This document shows, piece after piece, positions 47,641 to 59,424 of a DNA stretch of 64,000 nucleotides. Numbering within the stretch: the stretch's first letter is position 1; every line of letters begins with the position of its first letter. A program made the position numbers and the translations under genes. The notes below the pieces were generated by a model. That model was not told the DNA's origin. It did not search any database and saw only the letters and a list, made by a program, of their open reading frames with translations. Source of the DNA: Micrasema longulum (Eukaryota; Arthropoda; Insecta; Trichoptera; Brachycentridae); the NCBI GenBank assembly GCA_022494885.1, contig JAGVSM010004231.1:248001-312000 (forward strand), given 5' to 3'.

Positions 47641-48882
47641 CTAAGAGGGAGAGTGCGGTGAGGGTGGTCGCAAAGGGAACATAGTCAATAAAGGCGAGGG
47701 GTGGTTAAATGTGTGATTATTAATTAGATTGTTTTCAGAATTTAAATTTTTGTGAATTTCTATAATTTCTAAATTATTCATATTACTGCCTTTGTTATTT
47801 ACTTGGTGCAGGAGTTTTAAGGTGTGATTATGAAATGAGTGGTTACTGTCTATTATATGATTCGCGAATTCCGAGAAATTATTATTGGTCAGGCAACGGC
47901 GGTGTTCGTTTAGCCTAGTTTTAAGATTTCGCGCTGTTTGTCCAATATAGACTTTTGTGCATTCGCATGATATCTGGTAAATGCCACTCTTGTTTAGCAG
48001 CTCTGTTTTTGACTTAGAATTAAATAGTGATTTGGCAATATTATTATTAGTGTAAAAAGCGGGTTTTATAGCTGTGGGAAAGTGATTACTTATTTTTCCA
48101 GACAGAGGTCCAATGTATATAATTCTACGCCAGGTTTGTGGGTTGTTGGATATATCACCACCGCTAGAATATAGAAACGTTTGACTCAATTTGTTATTTT
48201 GTTTGCGTTTTAGCATTTTATCAATTATATTGGGGTCATACTGATTGTTATGGGCAATAAGTTTAATAATGTTTAGTTCAGTTTGGAAGTTGGTGGGACT
48301 CAGTGGGATATTGATCAATCGGTTAAGCATTGAGTGGAAACTGGCCAATTTATGTTGCATAGGGTGTGAAGATGAAGCCGGAATGACCGAGTCTGTGTGA
48401 GTAGGTTTTCTGTAAATATTAAATGCAATTTTATTGTTCTCGATTTTTAAGGTTAAGTCTAGGAAGTTTAGGGAATTATCATCATTGGATTCCAGGGTGA
48501 ATTTTATATTGTGATGTAGGAGGTTAATGTGGTTAAGGAAGGAATCTAGTTGTCGGGATGACCCTTGATAAAAACAGCAGATGTCGTCCACAAAACGGAA
48601 CCAATGGAGTACATTATTGACTAGTGGGTGTTTGGATGAAAGTAAATCGGTTTCTAATTTATCTAAAAAGATATCAGCTAAAATAGGGGAGAGTGGAGAT
48701 CCCATCGGAAGACCATCCTTACTTTCGTAGAACGAGTTATTATATTGAAAGTAATTTTGCTGAAGGCATGTGTTAAGAATTGCGGTCATTTCTTTTTTCA
48801 CATTCTCACTGATTTCTGTTTTGTCGATTAAATTCTTAAAAATATTCTTTAAAAGAATAAAATTGTGTAACACTGATAACAA
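47641..48882 (-). CDS. Penelope-like reverse transcriptase with GIY-YIG endonuclease, N-terminally truncated
   Basis: The open frame of 413 codons has no ATG; reading continues a few codons upstream into the truncation point. Residues 57-75 GLPMGSPLSPILADIFLDK form the palm region. FRFVDD at 95-100 carries the catalytic aspartates. FLDLTLKI and YRKPTHTDS (157-165) follow, as in Penelope reverse transcriptases. A C-terminal GIY-YIG nuclease follows, with GIYQISCECTKVYIGQTARN at 300-319 and a downstream RLNEH and EIIEIHK. The protein would copy RNA at a nick made by its own nuclease. The frame is free of stops, so the copy is young, but the fingers domain at the N terminus is missing. It lies in a chinmo intron on the opposite strand. 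Confidence 0.93.
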   Translation of the reverse strand: MLSVLHNFILLKNIFKNLIDKTEISENVKKEMTAILNTCLQQNYFQYNNSFYESKDGLPMGSPLSPILADIFLDKLETDLLSSKHPLVNNVLHWFRFVDDICCFYQGSSRQLDSFLNHINLLHHNIKFTLESNDDNSLNFLDLTLKIENNKIAFNIYRKPTHTDSVIPASSSHPMQHKLASFHSMLNRLINIPLSPTNFQTELNIIKLIAHNNQYDPNIIDKMLKRKQNNKLSQTFLYSSGGDISNNPQTWRRIIYIGPLSGKISNHFPTAIKPAFYTNNNIAKSLFNSKSKTELLNKSGIYQISCECTKVYIGQTARNLKTRLNEHRRCLTNNNFSEFANHIIDSNHSFHNHTLKLLHQVNNKGSNMNNLEIIEIHKNLNSENNLINNHTFNHPSPLLTMFPLRPPSPHSPS

Positions 48883-48904
48883 AGTTTTATTTTCATAATA
48901 ATTT

Positions 48905-50612
48905 ATAATGAAGTGTTACGAAGTGAATGCCGATTCAATTAAAAATATTATATAAATTAAACTTAATGTTTGTATTTTTTATTCTAGACTAGTGTCAATT
49001 TTAGGTTTATTTCAATTATGTACATTCAAACTTATTGTCTAATCTAAATGCACACACTATAAACTAGTATTACTATGCTTAACCCAAACCCTGCGAGAAC
49101 TATCTTTAGACAGTCTGAAAAATCGTGCCCAGTAAGCGGCAACTGTTTTTAGACATTTTTGACTTTACAGGCTGATACTTTGATAAGTGCACGATAGATG
49201 GCCAAAAAGTTTGTATCGAAATAATCCCTGAACATTTGTTGATGAGTGACATCTCTGAATAACTCCTAGGATTATATATGTTTATATTATAAAAGATTTC
49301 AATCACAGCAGGCGAAAAAATGACCCAACAGTTTAAAATTCCCGCTCGGCAATGACCTCGAGCCATATCTCGAGTGTCGTATTTCATTTTCTCTATAGAA
49401 TTGTGCGTTGATCGTGTTGTACTGAAAGTATGTAAGAATTGTATTTGTTATAATAACGACTTTAAGTAATAACTCACAACATATATTAATTACATTAAAA
49501 ACCTCATTTTGTTTAGTTCGTGTTTTGTTTTACTAAAAATATACATTATTTAAAAAATAATAAGATAAAAAATAATCGTAATATCTCAATATGTCAAACC
49601 GATGTTAAAGTGATGGACAGATTTTAAAGTATACGAAAAGAGTATTTCATGTTGAAGACGATATTCAAAATATTGTTGTTTCCATGTATGCCACGGAAAA
49701 CTTTGATATCAATCGATAATAAATTTACTTTTATTTTTTTATATGTAGAATCTTCAAATCATAAGTATAAGTGTAAGCATTTTTATTTTAACAATAAAAA
49801 TAACATAAATATGAGTTTCGCTCCTCAAGCAACTTGAAATTTGAATCAACGCCATGTTAAAAAATAAATAAATAAAAATTAGACGAATAAACAAATGCAT
49901 TCAATATATAATCTTAGAACGTAAACACTAATAATTACTGTGCTTAAGTGTCTCCGCACTGTGTTCCATCAACAGATTCCTAAACACGAGTGAGTACCTA
50001 TAGTATAATGCTAACGCTCTGTTCACAAATCGGTTAGAACACTTTTGTTTGAATGATTATTGATGTAATTTCTCTGTGTAAACATAAAAGCTTACTTCAT
50101 TATTGAAGTTCAACTATTTGGAAAGATAACTAAACGTTAAATTATACGGAAAAATGCCTTTGTCTCTTATAACTAGACGATTTAAAAATCTCATCTGTGA
50201 TTTTGAGGGCTTGAAAATATGACGCCGCGTACGGGTGTCGGCAAACGTAATCTATGCTTAGCTGTGAAAGAGTTAAGGAATACTTTGTATTTGTATCATT
50301 CTTGTTATGGGAGTGTCTTATTAGTGCATAGACTAAATAAAATTATTTTTAAAATCTAATGATCGTTTCTTTATATATTTTATAATCCTATTCTGTGGTT
50401 ATTAGATTACTTAAAATGTAAGTGTTATTTTAAAAATAAATTGCACTTATTAAGACTTGCTGACATAAATGTACACTGCTCTATAGGATGTGTTTTTCTT
50501 GGCGTTAGTAGCAATAAAATGTAAATCGCTACTAATAATACAAGTTAAACTGTAATAGAATTTAAGTATAATTGCAATGTACAATCAAAAATTAAAAAAT
50601 GGTATTTTGCAG
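48905..50612 (+). other. chinmo last intron, AT-rich
   Basis: No gene or clear repeat. 49085-49390 is slightly less AT-rich, without ORF support. The intron ends with the acceptor ATTTTGCAG. Confidence 0.45.
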
Positions 50613-50842
50613 GTAAAAAACTGAAATGTCCTTTCTGCGAAAGGCTATATGGCTACGAGACCAACCTCCGTGCGCACATCCGACAGCGACATCAAGGCAT
50701 CCGCGTACCGTGCCCCTTCTGCGCTCGGACCTTTACCCGCAATAACACGGTGAGGCGTCACATCGCGCGGGAGCACAAGCACGAAGCGGCCCTCAAGCAG
50801 TTCCAGCAGCATCATGGACCTCTCCCGAACCACGCGCAGTAG
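50613..50842 (+). CDS. chinmo: chinmo last coding exon: two C2H2 zinc fingers and stop
   Basis: The acceptor TTTGCAG precedes 50613; phase 1 joins the previous exon as PDG-KKLK. It encodes finger 1, CPFCERLYGYETNLRAHIRQRH, short-linked by QGIRVP to finger 2, CPFCARTFTRNNTVRRH with IAREH. Both are C-X2-C and H-X4-H. A short tail rich in Gln and His (KQFQQHHGPLPNHAQ) ends at TAG 50840-50842. The pair binds DNA and gives the factor its specificity; it agrees with the two Chinmo fingers known in Drosophila. The tail is much shorter than I recall for the fly protein. Strong conservation and GC-rich codons contrast with the AT-rich surroundings. Confidence 0.93.
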
Positions 50843-53574
50843 CCGCCCACTGCCGCGTCGCTTCTATGTACTTAATACTGATGTCAGCCCTTTCGCATTC
50901 TCCGATCCTCGAGATCGTCAAACCTCACCGTCTTACTGCTGTTAGTTCGGCTAATTCGAGAACGACTGTTTAGTTTACGTAACTGTCTCCTAGTCATTGA
51001 CATAGTTCGGAATCGTTCGCTTATATAATATTTTTACGGAAAGGAGCTTGGCGCGATTTTATACTCTGAAAATTCTCTACACGTCTGGTTACTCGATAGC
51101 GAAAAACTGAAGAAATTGCGATGGGCTATTTCTTCAAGCTCATGCGGAAGATCGTTAAATAAATCAAAGTATCTGTCTGATAAAGTTTAACCTTAATCGA
51201 GAATGTCGATTGGTTCGAGTCATCCTAACGAAGGAGAGGCGTCTCGATCCACTTAGCGTAGTTAATTTGTTCGCGTAATAACATGCGAAAGTCACACAAA
51301 CATCAAACCGTACAAAACAAGTAGTGGTCATTCATTTTGTCACAGGCAGATTGGGAATCTTCCTTTTTAGAACAAATTAATATTTTGCAGATTTCGGCCG
51401 GTTTATTTTGAATCACAAAGTGACATAACTGTGATCTGATATCTCGTTGTGAGTAGTGTTTAATAGTTATAAGCCACATGTGTTAATATGGCTCCTCGAT
51501 TCACTCAACTCCAAACGAGATTGTGGTCTTCATAATTTTGGCTCCGCCTTCATATGTTTAATAATCTACTGTACCTTTAAAATTAATCAGCTTGAAACAG
51601 ATATACCTCAAAGGATCTAATACAAATATTTATAGTTAATGTTAAGGAGAAATATTTAACAGATTTAAAACTTACTATACACAGAGCGTGAAGAAGTTAG
51701 TTTTAAGAAGAAAATACTTTGATATACATAGATACATAAAGGGCCATTATAAATGTACACTTATTATTAATTAATTGGATGTAATATCTATCACAGTCAG
51801 TGTTGTTGCGATTCCTTTGTGCGCTGTGTATTTTAAGGAGTTATTTCAATTGAATTTGTTATCGTAGGTTCACACAATGCATCCCGTGTTTTATGTTTTG
51901 TCCTGTTGACTGTGAGTTGATGGTTACCTCTATAAGCTACATGTTAGTATGTGAATGTGAAGGTTGATGCTGGTAAGAGAAAAGCATGCGAGGGAAGAGT
52001 GTGGCAGATGCGCAGGTTAGGTGTAAATATATGTGCGAGACTGCGTAGTGCCACGGGAGGTTCGGTTAGGACGTACCTGTCTGGAAATTATCTCTAACAG
52101 ATAAAACTAAGGTCACTTTGACTCTGTATAGAGTACTATTTGTTTATTTTTTGTTTCAAATTGTGATTTAAGTTTTACTTAGTTCATTAATTTTGCAAAA
52201 TGTATGCTTTTTATAAATTTACGAAGGAGGGTTGTACTTTTATATTGTTATTATATTTAGATAAAAATTGCATTAAATGTCTTTGATAAATATTAAGCGT
52301 AAGATGTATATTATTTTGTATATAATATTGAAACTGTTTTTATATTTTCCAGGCTGGTATAATAGTAAATTTAGTAGTGTAGGGATTTCCAGTTTTCACC
52401 TCTGTTAAATATGTAGATGGACAGTTTTATACCGTGGTATGTTAGGAAATGGTTGTACAAAGTACAATGAGATAGGCTATAGTTAGTTAGGTAATTGTTT
52501 AACAATGTCGGTGTGACTGGTAGATGGATGCGTGCACCCCTCTTCTGGCCATCCCGCCGCTTGGTACGCTGCGTAACCGCAACCCCAGCCCGCTGCACCG
52601 TGTGTGAGTAGATATAGACATCACCTCTGCTGGCGTGCATCATATTTACGGGTAGATGACTTGTCACACGCATCGCTGCAGACGGTGGTGGCAACTTAAC
52701 ATTGAATACCAAATGCTCCATGTGTAATTTTAAGCTCTCGGTCTGACGATATCCTTTCCCTAACTATGGATGCTAGTCATTGAAAGTGCAACAAGAAGTG
52801 TGTTTGTTACATTTTGGATGGCTGCAGACGCCCGCGGGAGTTCCTGTATTATATGTTTGGTCGTGCTCCTACTTTCCTTCGGGCGTCCACGATACTTTGT
52901 ATCCAAAGTTCAAATTCAAAAAATGTTTTATCGCTTAAGTCACAACAACGGATCATGTTTATTTGTAGTTTTCTAGGGATTTAACCAATTGAGCGTGACT
53001 CCGCGGAGTTCCACGCACACACGCTAGTGCCAAAAGCCTTTATTAATTTATTATCATTTAATGTCTAATTTTCATATTGGACTCCGGTCATGCGCTGGAG
53101 ACAGTGTGATCAGTTCTGCATGTGAGTGTGGCAACACGGAGATATTCCTGATATTTAGGGATATGTTGCATTTGCATGTAATGTATTTATTATTGTAAGT
53201 TTGTGTTGTTCCCAGTTTAATTATTGTGCACTGTTTGCCTTTTTCCGCCGTGCTAAGTATGCCCCCGCATACTGCCATTTTTGTTGTAAGATTCTCACTG
53301 TGTAATTCCCATCGGTTCTGATTGTACATTACTTAATAATTAAGTGCTGCCAGCATCCCCTCCGGAATCATCTGGAAGCATCTTCTTCCCGCATATCTAG
53401 TGACCTCGTAATATACAGTATTTAAATATTTATAGTACCCATTTACAGTACACCTTTCCTCGGAACTAAGGCAAACCAGTTATATTTTCATGACATTTAT
53501 GTAATAATTTATTTATATCGACGTTGCAATATACCATAGTGGAGTTTTGTTAGTAATTATGTATTTTTCAATAG

Positions 53575-53582
53575 TACGGGTT
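53575..53582 (+). promoter_or_regulatory. miR-100 seed match in probable 3' UTR
   Basis: TACGGGTT is complementary to nucleotides 1-8 of miR-100, which is encoded beside let-7 and miR-125 in many insects. A single 8-mer by chance is not rare in 7 kb (about one in nine), so it gains weight only from the let-7 sites downstream. Confidence 0.35.
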
Positions 53583-55349
53583 ATTTTAGTATACTGTTTA
53601 CAAATATATAAATAAAATCATAATTTCACAAGAGATGTGTATATCGCAATAAATACAATAGCCAAATAATATTTATTTTCATAACTTTATTCATATTATC
53701 AGTACAGAGTCTATAACTAATCAAACAGGGTTTTTTAATCGTAAATATTTTATTTATCAGTGTTAGAGATTGTAGAAATTTTTGACCTTCTGAATTATGG
53801 TTTATCTAGGTTGAAAGCCCCAAATCTTTGGGTTTTTCATCTTTCGGGACAACATATTCACACAGACGAGTTGGAAACAGTAAGTGGTTGATTACCACAA
53901 TTTGGTTCTCCGACCCGACTGTATGAGCTTGTTGTCACTTTCCAGTCAATAGAATAATAATTACCTGAAATACTTATTACTAGGGTCTGATTTGATATTG
54001 TTCATTTAAACAACAGGCCATTCAATTGCGGGTAACATTATAATGATTATTTCTATGTGTAAAGTACATAAGTTAGGCTGTGCATCAGCGAGTGCGCTAT
54101 GAATGGTGTGTGAATGTAACCTTTTTAATTTAAATAATATGTATGTCGACAGTTAGGCACATTATGTTCAGTACTTTGGTTTATGCAAAGTATATTTTAT
54201 TTCTTTACTAGGAGTTGATTATTCTGTTCAACAGAACAATAAAATTATATTATTTTAGCTTTCTCATAAATATGCAAGTGAATTTAAAATTCAGACAAGT
54301 TTTGTGATTTGTTTTAAGTAATCTTTAGTTGTTCCCTAATTCTCCCAATAATTGAATTAAATAATTGCAATATGATTGAAATTATTTAGGCATGATATTG
54401 ATAAGAAAAAATATGATTTTATGTTGTTAAAAAGTTTTGATTCCAGTTTCATTATTTTTGGGTATGATTCTCAATACTAACAATAAATCGTAAATCATTT
54501 GTAGCATTGAGAAAATGCACCGCGAGAGGTGGAATTCAGTTACTTTATATTATGTTGGGTGACATAAGTTAATACTAGTTTATCAAACGGGTATGCATTA
54601 TTGAGGTACATAATAGAACAACACTATTGTAACCGTCGGTTGGCTTACTGTTAAACCTCACTGGGTACTGTTGCTCCAACGCTTCAGGGTGATCAGTTAT
54701 GTATAAATGTCTGTAAGTCTGTAATGTACATTTGTAATTAAGTGTTTTTTACCCGATCAATTGAATAATTTATGTATCTACTTAAATGTTGGTTATATGC
54801 TATTATAAAGGTTTAACAAAACTGAGATATCAAGATGTATCGGATGATAATGGAATACAACACGAGTGTGATCTATGTACTGTAACTGAATCAGCCAATC
54901 CAGAAGGAAACGTTGGTGTATCTTATTGTAGATACATAAGGGTGTAAGGGATGCGCTGAGAAACCACCACCGTAGGAAGTGAGTGAAGATAATGTAAAAC
55001 CAAGTGAATAGTTGTGTTTTGTAAGTAAGATGCCGCACCAGAGACGTGTGGTAAGCTCCACTTGTCCAGTGCCATAGCACTCCGCTCATATCTTATGCAT
55101 TGCAGTCCGCTACTTTCATACAACACAGTATTTGCAATAGTGATTATACATTAAGGTCATTTCTCCCCATGAATGTGCTCAAAAGTTGGGGGAATTTGCG
55201 TAATTTAGTTATCGTTTTAGTGGTGTATTTATTGATTTGACAGGAGGGAAGCGACAACACTAAGCCAAAGATATCCGGGGTAGGTGACCCCACCCGTGTT
55301 GTCCTTTTCTCCTGGGCAGCCTCTCGCCACTGCCGTATCCTAACCTTAT

Positions 55350-55356
55350 CTACCTC
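55350..55356 (+). promoter_or_regulatory. let-7 seed match 1
   Basis: CTACCTC matches let-7 nucleotides 2-8. The preceding TAACCTTAT can add 3' pairing to the GGUU part of let-7. Confidence 0.55.
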
Positions 55357-55440
55357 GTTATACCATCTTATTTTACAATACTCTAGTTTAAGTTTATTTT
55401 TATTTTTAGTAACACATCTTATCGATAGTACAAAAATGAG

Positions 55441-55448
55441 CTACCTCA
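55441..55448 (+). promoter_or_regulatory. let-7 seed match 2 (8-mer)
   Basis: CTACCTCA is a full 8-mer let-7 site, 91 bases after site 1. Upstream TACAA may pair with the let-7 3' part. Confidence 0.6.
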
Positions 55449-55865
55449 GGTTTCAAATAATGAATGTATAGATTAAATTGGTGTTTTTTCATAACGTAAC
55501 AGCGAAAATGTCGTTACTCTTATCACTGTAGGTAAAGAAGATAGCGCAACGGGTGTAGAGTGTATTATATTGACTCTCCCGGTGCGCCTATTTATTTTCT
55601 ATGCAGATTTTATGTAACATTTATATGTAACTTAAGTACGAGAAGTGGCAGAAATGGGCATTTCTCATGCAATAATAATGTATGTCTTATAAACCAGTAC
55701 AAAGGATGATGTAGATGTAGTCGAGCCGAGTAGCCACTGTATGGTTTTGAGTTTGAATCTCTGCAGCGTAGTTTATTGTTGTATTTTTGCGAGATCAAAG
55801 CTCCAAGGAGCTTGTTATAGCCGAGATTGTTGTATATCTCAGTGTCGGCATAATCTCTTACCGTT

Positions 55866-55873
55866 CTACCTCA
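55866..55873 (+). promoter_or_regulatory. let-7 seed match 3 (8-mer)
   Basis: A second full CTACCTCA site lies about 425 bases further and 80 bases before the AATAAA at 55955. Confidence 0.6.
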
Positions 55874-56787
55874 TTTTCTTTTAATTAAATTACATTAATG
55901 TTATGTTAAATGTAGGCAATGCATTATATATTTGTGGATTTTGGTTAGATGTTGAATAAAGTTCCTTTATGTTCATCCATATTTTGGCAGCAAAGTAATA
56001 ATAAGACGCTTCACGTTGTAAGCTCACCACATGTCTCATGTTACTTTATAATAATCTTAAAGATAATACAAATTGGTACCTTCTTGGAAACTCTTGCTCT
56101 GCCAGGAGTCTAAACACCCAATATTTTATTTTATCTTCGTCGTTTACGTTGTATAGATGTTATTATGTTTTATGTTGGATATAAACGCAAATTAATATAA
56201 TTGTTTGTTAGGAATTATCCAATTAAAAATTAACAAAATTATTCTTTTTGTTTTCTTTTATTTTTTTCCTTTATTTACCTATGATTTCACCCTCCTTTCC
56301 TCGGTTTATTGCTAGAGTTATTTATTGGTCTAAAGTAAATGAATATGATGTAAATCTATTGGTGTTTGATGTAACCGTGGAATAGTAGTAAATCAGGTAA
56401 ACATACCTCGAGTGCAGTTTTCGTCGTAACGGAAGTGAAGCGCTGTAATAATATCGCAGGTGAGTGTCCACAATATGCTTGTTCCCTATTTTTTATTATG
56501 TTGCTGTCTTAACTCGTGTTGCGGTACTCTGAACAAGGGGTGCCATTTCATCTTTTGCCCGTCCAACTTAAATTAATTCCATTTTTAAATCAAAATTTAG
56601 AGTATCGGGCACTATATTTACAAATTTGATTAAGGCGTATTGCTGTTTGATGTAATAATGGGTAATAAGCGATCACCTGCACGATATGATTTTCTTAGCA
56701 ACTGCACTTCTTTAATGTGTCGAGAGATAATAGGTGTATACATTAATATATTACAATAATCGATGTTACATAAGGCCACCCGCAGGG

Positions 56788-56811
56788 TGAGTGGCTACAA
56801 GCGGCCACTCA
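56788..56811 (+). repeat. Perfect 8-bp hairpin in probable 3' UTR
   Basis: TGAGTGGC and GCCACTCA enclose the loop TACAAGCG. It may be a structured UTR element; no other evidence. Confidence 0.4.
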
Positions 56812-57095
56812 GAGTCGCACTGAGGCAGGCTGTCATTAATATGTGTATGTCTAATATTGCCGAAAGAGCATTTATGTCGTATATATAAAGAAACAAAATC
56901 AAAAGTACAAATTTGTTCAAAATTCTCGTTATACGTATAACTACCAGTACAAAATATTTGGATTTTCTAAGTAAATAAATGTTACTTAATGTAATTCCTG
57001 GTATAAATAAATGTTGTCTAAAGTTCACGTTAGTGTGGAGTATTTTGTCTATGAAGCGGAAGGGTAACGCGTCACTGTCAGTGGGGATGTAGTCT

Positions 57096-57112
57096 ACCGA
57101 GGCTGAGCCTCG
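57096..57112 (+). repeat. GC-rich hairpin in probable 3' UTR
   Basis: CCGAGGC-TGA-GCCTCGG forms a 7-bp stem. GTCTA just upstream and TAGAC downstream could extend a larger fold. Confidence 0.4.
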
Positions 57113-57828
57113 GAGACGAGTGTTAGTAGACCGCTAGTTCAGAGTTCTCTTCTATCCTTTACATTGGAGCGAGAGGTTCAATGTAGAATACCGGAAACTA
57201 ATGTACAAACAAACCCCAAACACGGGGACGGTTCAAACAGCAACCGTATGATGTAAATTTTAAACCATCGGTTGTAAAACTAGTTAGGGTTTTATATGTA
57301 GGGTTATGAATGCGAAAATAGTAAAAGGCTTCACATTATTATAGTTTTACACGAAATATGGTCATCAGTGGTCTGTGTCCGTTAAAATATGTCTGTGATT
57401 TTTTCAATCAACCCTTATATTTATAATCCCCTAATTTAAGATAGCACAATTTGTGATTTTATATTAAGATTATTTGCTTTTCTAAATTGAAAATGAGGAG
57501 ATACGATTATCACGTATTGTGCCGTGATAGAAAGAAGCATAGAACAGGAATGTTAGATCTGGGGGTGATGCGCCCGCGTGCATCGTTTCCCCGAAGTGTA
57601 TAAATATTGGACTGTATTTATGGATTATTTGCACACAAAGTGAGTGTACTGAAAGCGTAGGATGTGATGTAACCTCTGTTATTTGACCATTACGATACCA
57701 ATAGCCACTCGCAAGGAAATGTCTCTCTCTGGCTTGACCCATTATATAAGTTATATGATATATTTATTATATATATGTAATATTAACATTTTAAAGATAT
57801 GTCGGACATGTGAAAAATCTGAAAAACC

Positions 57829-57834
57829 AATAAA
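57829..57834 (+). terminator. Candidate distal poly(A) signal
   Basis: AATAAA followed 25-60 bases later by a GT/T-rich stretch (TGTGAGTGTTTTATTTG). It marks the last point before recognisable transposons resume. Confidence 0.5.
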
Positions 57835-58029
57835 TCGAATTTGTTGCTAATACATGTGAGTGTTTTATTTGTTTTGTGTTTTATTTATATTTTTATAAGA
57901 TGATTTCAAATACTCGGATACTTGAACTTTTCCATCTGTTCCACTGAAATGGTAGCTCGCCGGGATCCGAAAGAACGCTATGCTCTTAATCATTGCAACT
58001 AATAGTCATATTGCAATTTTGACTAGAGA

Positions 58030-58650
58030 GATGGGATATGTGCAAAATTAATTGCAGACCCTCCTGAGTCTCGGTAAATATGACAGCATCGTTGCCATAA
58101 CAGACGATGTCTATGGGTGTGGATTTATGTGAGCAAACGGATCTTCCATGTCAAATGATGGGTCAATTAAACACGGCCACAGTCATCTTAGGATGTTTAA
58201 AAAAAAATATATGGAAAAATTCAGACATGAAGATCAGCAGCAAAATTGAAATCTATAAAACTGTTGTGTTACTCATAATAATATAATGAGATTGAATTCA
58301 GAGCATAGACCACAATTATAAAAGAACACGCCTAGAGTGTCAGAAATGAAGACTCTTAGGAACATATCTGGTAACTGTCTCCGAGATAGTGTAAGAAATT
58401 AAAAGATAAGAGAAATATGCAAGATAGAAGATGTCTTCAGGTAGGGGAGGCAACAGAGAAGACATTGGTACACACATGTGAGGAGAATGGAGTCACCCAG
58501 AGTCTCTCACATTGCGTTGCACGGTTATCCCTAAGGTAGACGACTCTCGGACAGACCACCAAATAATGGATTGACAGCTGGGAATTGACCTCATGGTTAA
58601 TCCCTCTTAAAAAATAGGCTACAAGGCCTTCACTAAGAAGAAGAATTAAA
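58030..58650 (+). pseudogene. RTE-like LINE fragment with inverted 5' part
   Basis: Plus-strand frames from about 58205 give KISSKIEIYKTVVL, EMKTLRNISGN, CKIEDVFR, RHWYTHVRRMES and a Gly/Arg-Pro segment near SDRPPN. This is the familiar end of RTE-type reverse transcriptases (RRLRWYGHVRRM, GRPRKRW). On the opposite strand, 58190-58040 reads IDIVCYGNDAVIFTETQEGL, a degraded YADD catalytic region that should lie upstream in the same ORF. The adjoining opposite pieces fit a 5'-inverted insertion. Frames are broken. The RTE assignment is from memory of the motif set. Confidence 0.6.
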
Positions 58651-58865
58651 ATACTCCTTACATGATAGTGTAAGTATGAAGGTGTTACGTTTATTTTGGA
58701 AAAATATGTGGGCACAAAACCTATATGAATAAGCAGTACCTCCCTACAGATATTTCTATGCAAATAAGACAAACGAAATGTTGAATCTGGGAGAAACAAA
58801 GTAGATGAAATGAGTTTAAAAATATTACAACATTGAGTAAATTTTTTTTTTATATATCCAAAATA

Positions 58866-59050
58866 CTGGCTTCTTGCGCAGAAGTTTCAGGTTTGATTCC
58901 TGGTAAACAACAGTTTGCCCACTACATACTGCACATCACACCTGAAGACATAAGTCTCCTTGGTGGTGCCCACCTACATGGAAAAGTTGCTCATTGCCAA
59001 ACAAGAAAAGCTGCCCGAAGGAGCTCTCTGTAATCTGGTAGTCTTAGCAT
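58866..59050 (+). mobile_element. Possible SINE or retroelement piece with B box
   Basis: CAGGTTTGATTCCTGGT is B-box-like and is followed by CACACCTGAAGACATAAG and a compositionally distinct, GC-richer body. No partner copy is seen in the window. Confidence 0.35.
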
Positions 59051-59424
59051 CTTTCTGCTGAAAGAAGGTAATCCTGAAGTATATATTATGCACTTCATTG
59101 GATTGAGAAAAGAGAGAAGTGAATTATTCACTGACTGGGATCAAATTGATTAAACATGATCAGTTCTCCGAAATGATTACAAAACATTTTAAAAGCTTTG
59201 CAAATATTTTTGGTAGCCACCAGATCTGTACGATACGACAGGACCTATTATAACAGGGCCACGGATAGTAGCGTAAAGCTTCATTCGGTAATCAAAGAGA
59301 GAGGGAAAGGGACAAGACCACAGAATGTGTTCAGGAGATTGATTAGGATGTCTGCAGCAGCACGCGTGGCAGGGGAATTAACAATATAAAAAAATATCAA
59401 AATTATCACAATATTTTGAGTCTG
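59051..59424. other. Unassigned sequence
   Basis: Less AT-rich than average; short ORFs have no recognised domain. Probably more repeat debris. Confidence 0.35.

Larger units (their letters stand above)
47244..48904 (-). mobile_element. Penelope-like element, 5'-truncated, antisense to chinmo
   Basis: The insertion is bracketed by a 55-bp inverted pair, 47244-47298 and 48850-48904, identical as read (AAATTATTATGAAAATAAAA outward). The right member is the truncated 5' coding end of the element; the left one is an inverted copy of it. Between them lie the reverse transcriptase/GIY-YIG frame, a 3' UTR and a decayed hammerhead next to the left repeat. Partly inverted, rearranged ends are a known trait of Penelope-like elements. 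Orientation is opposite to the host gene. Confidence 0.85.
50843..57850 (+). other. chinmo: Probable chinmo 3' UTR, about 7 kb
   Basis: From the stop to about 57850 I recognise no transposon coding sequence, in contrast to the flanks. Candidate poly(A) signals AATAAA occur at 53611, 53649, 55955 and 57829. The last is followed by a GT/T-rich stretch (57858-57890) of the kind found after cleavage sites. Regulatory motifs include a Pumilio-type TGTAAATA at 52022 and TGTATATA at 52317, and microRNA matches listed separately. Small hairpins lie at 56788-56811 and 57096-57112. Shorter isoforms ending near 53.6 or 56.0 kb are equally possible. Extent is inferred, not seen directly. Confidence 0.5.
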
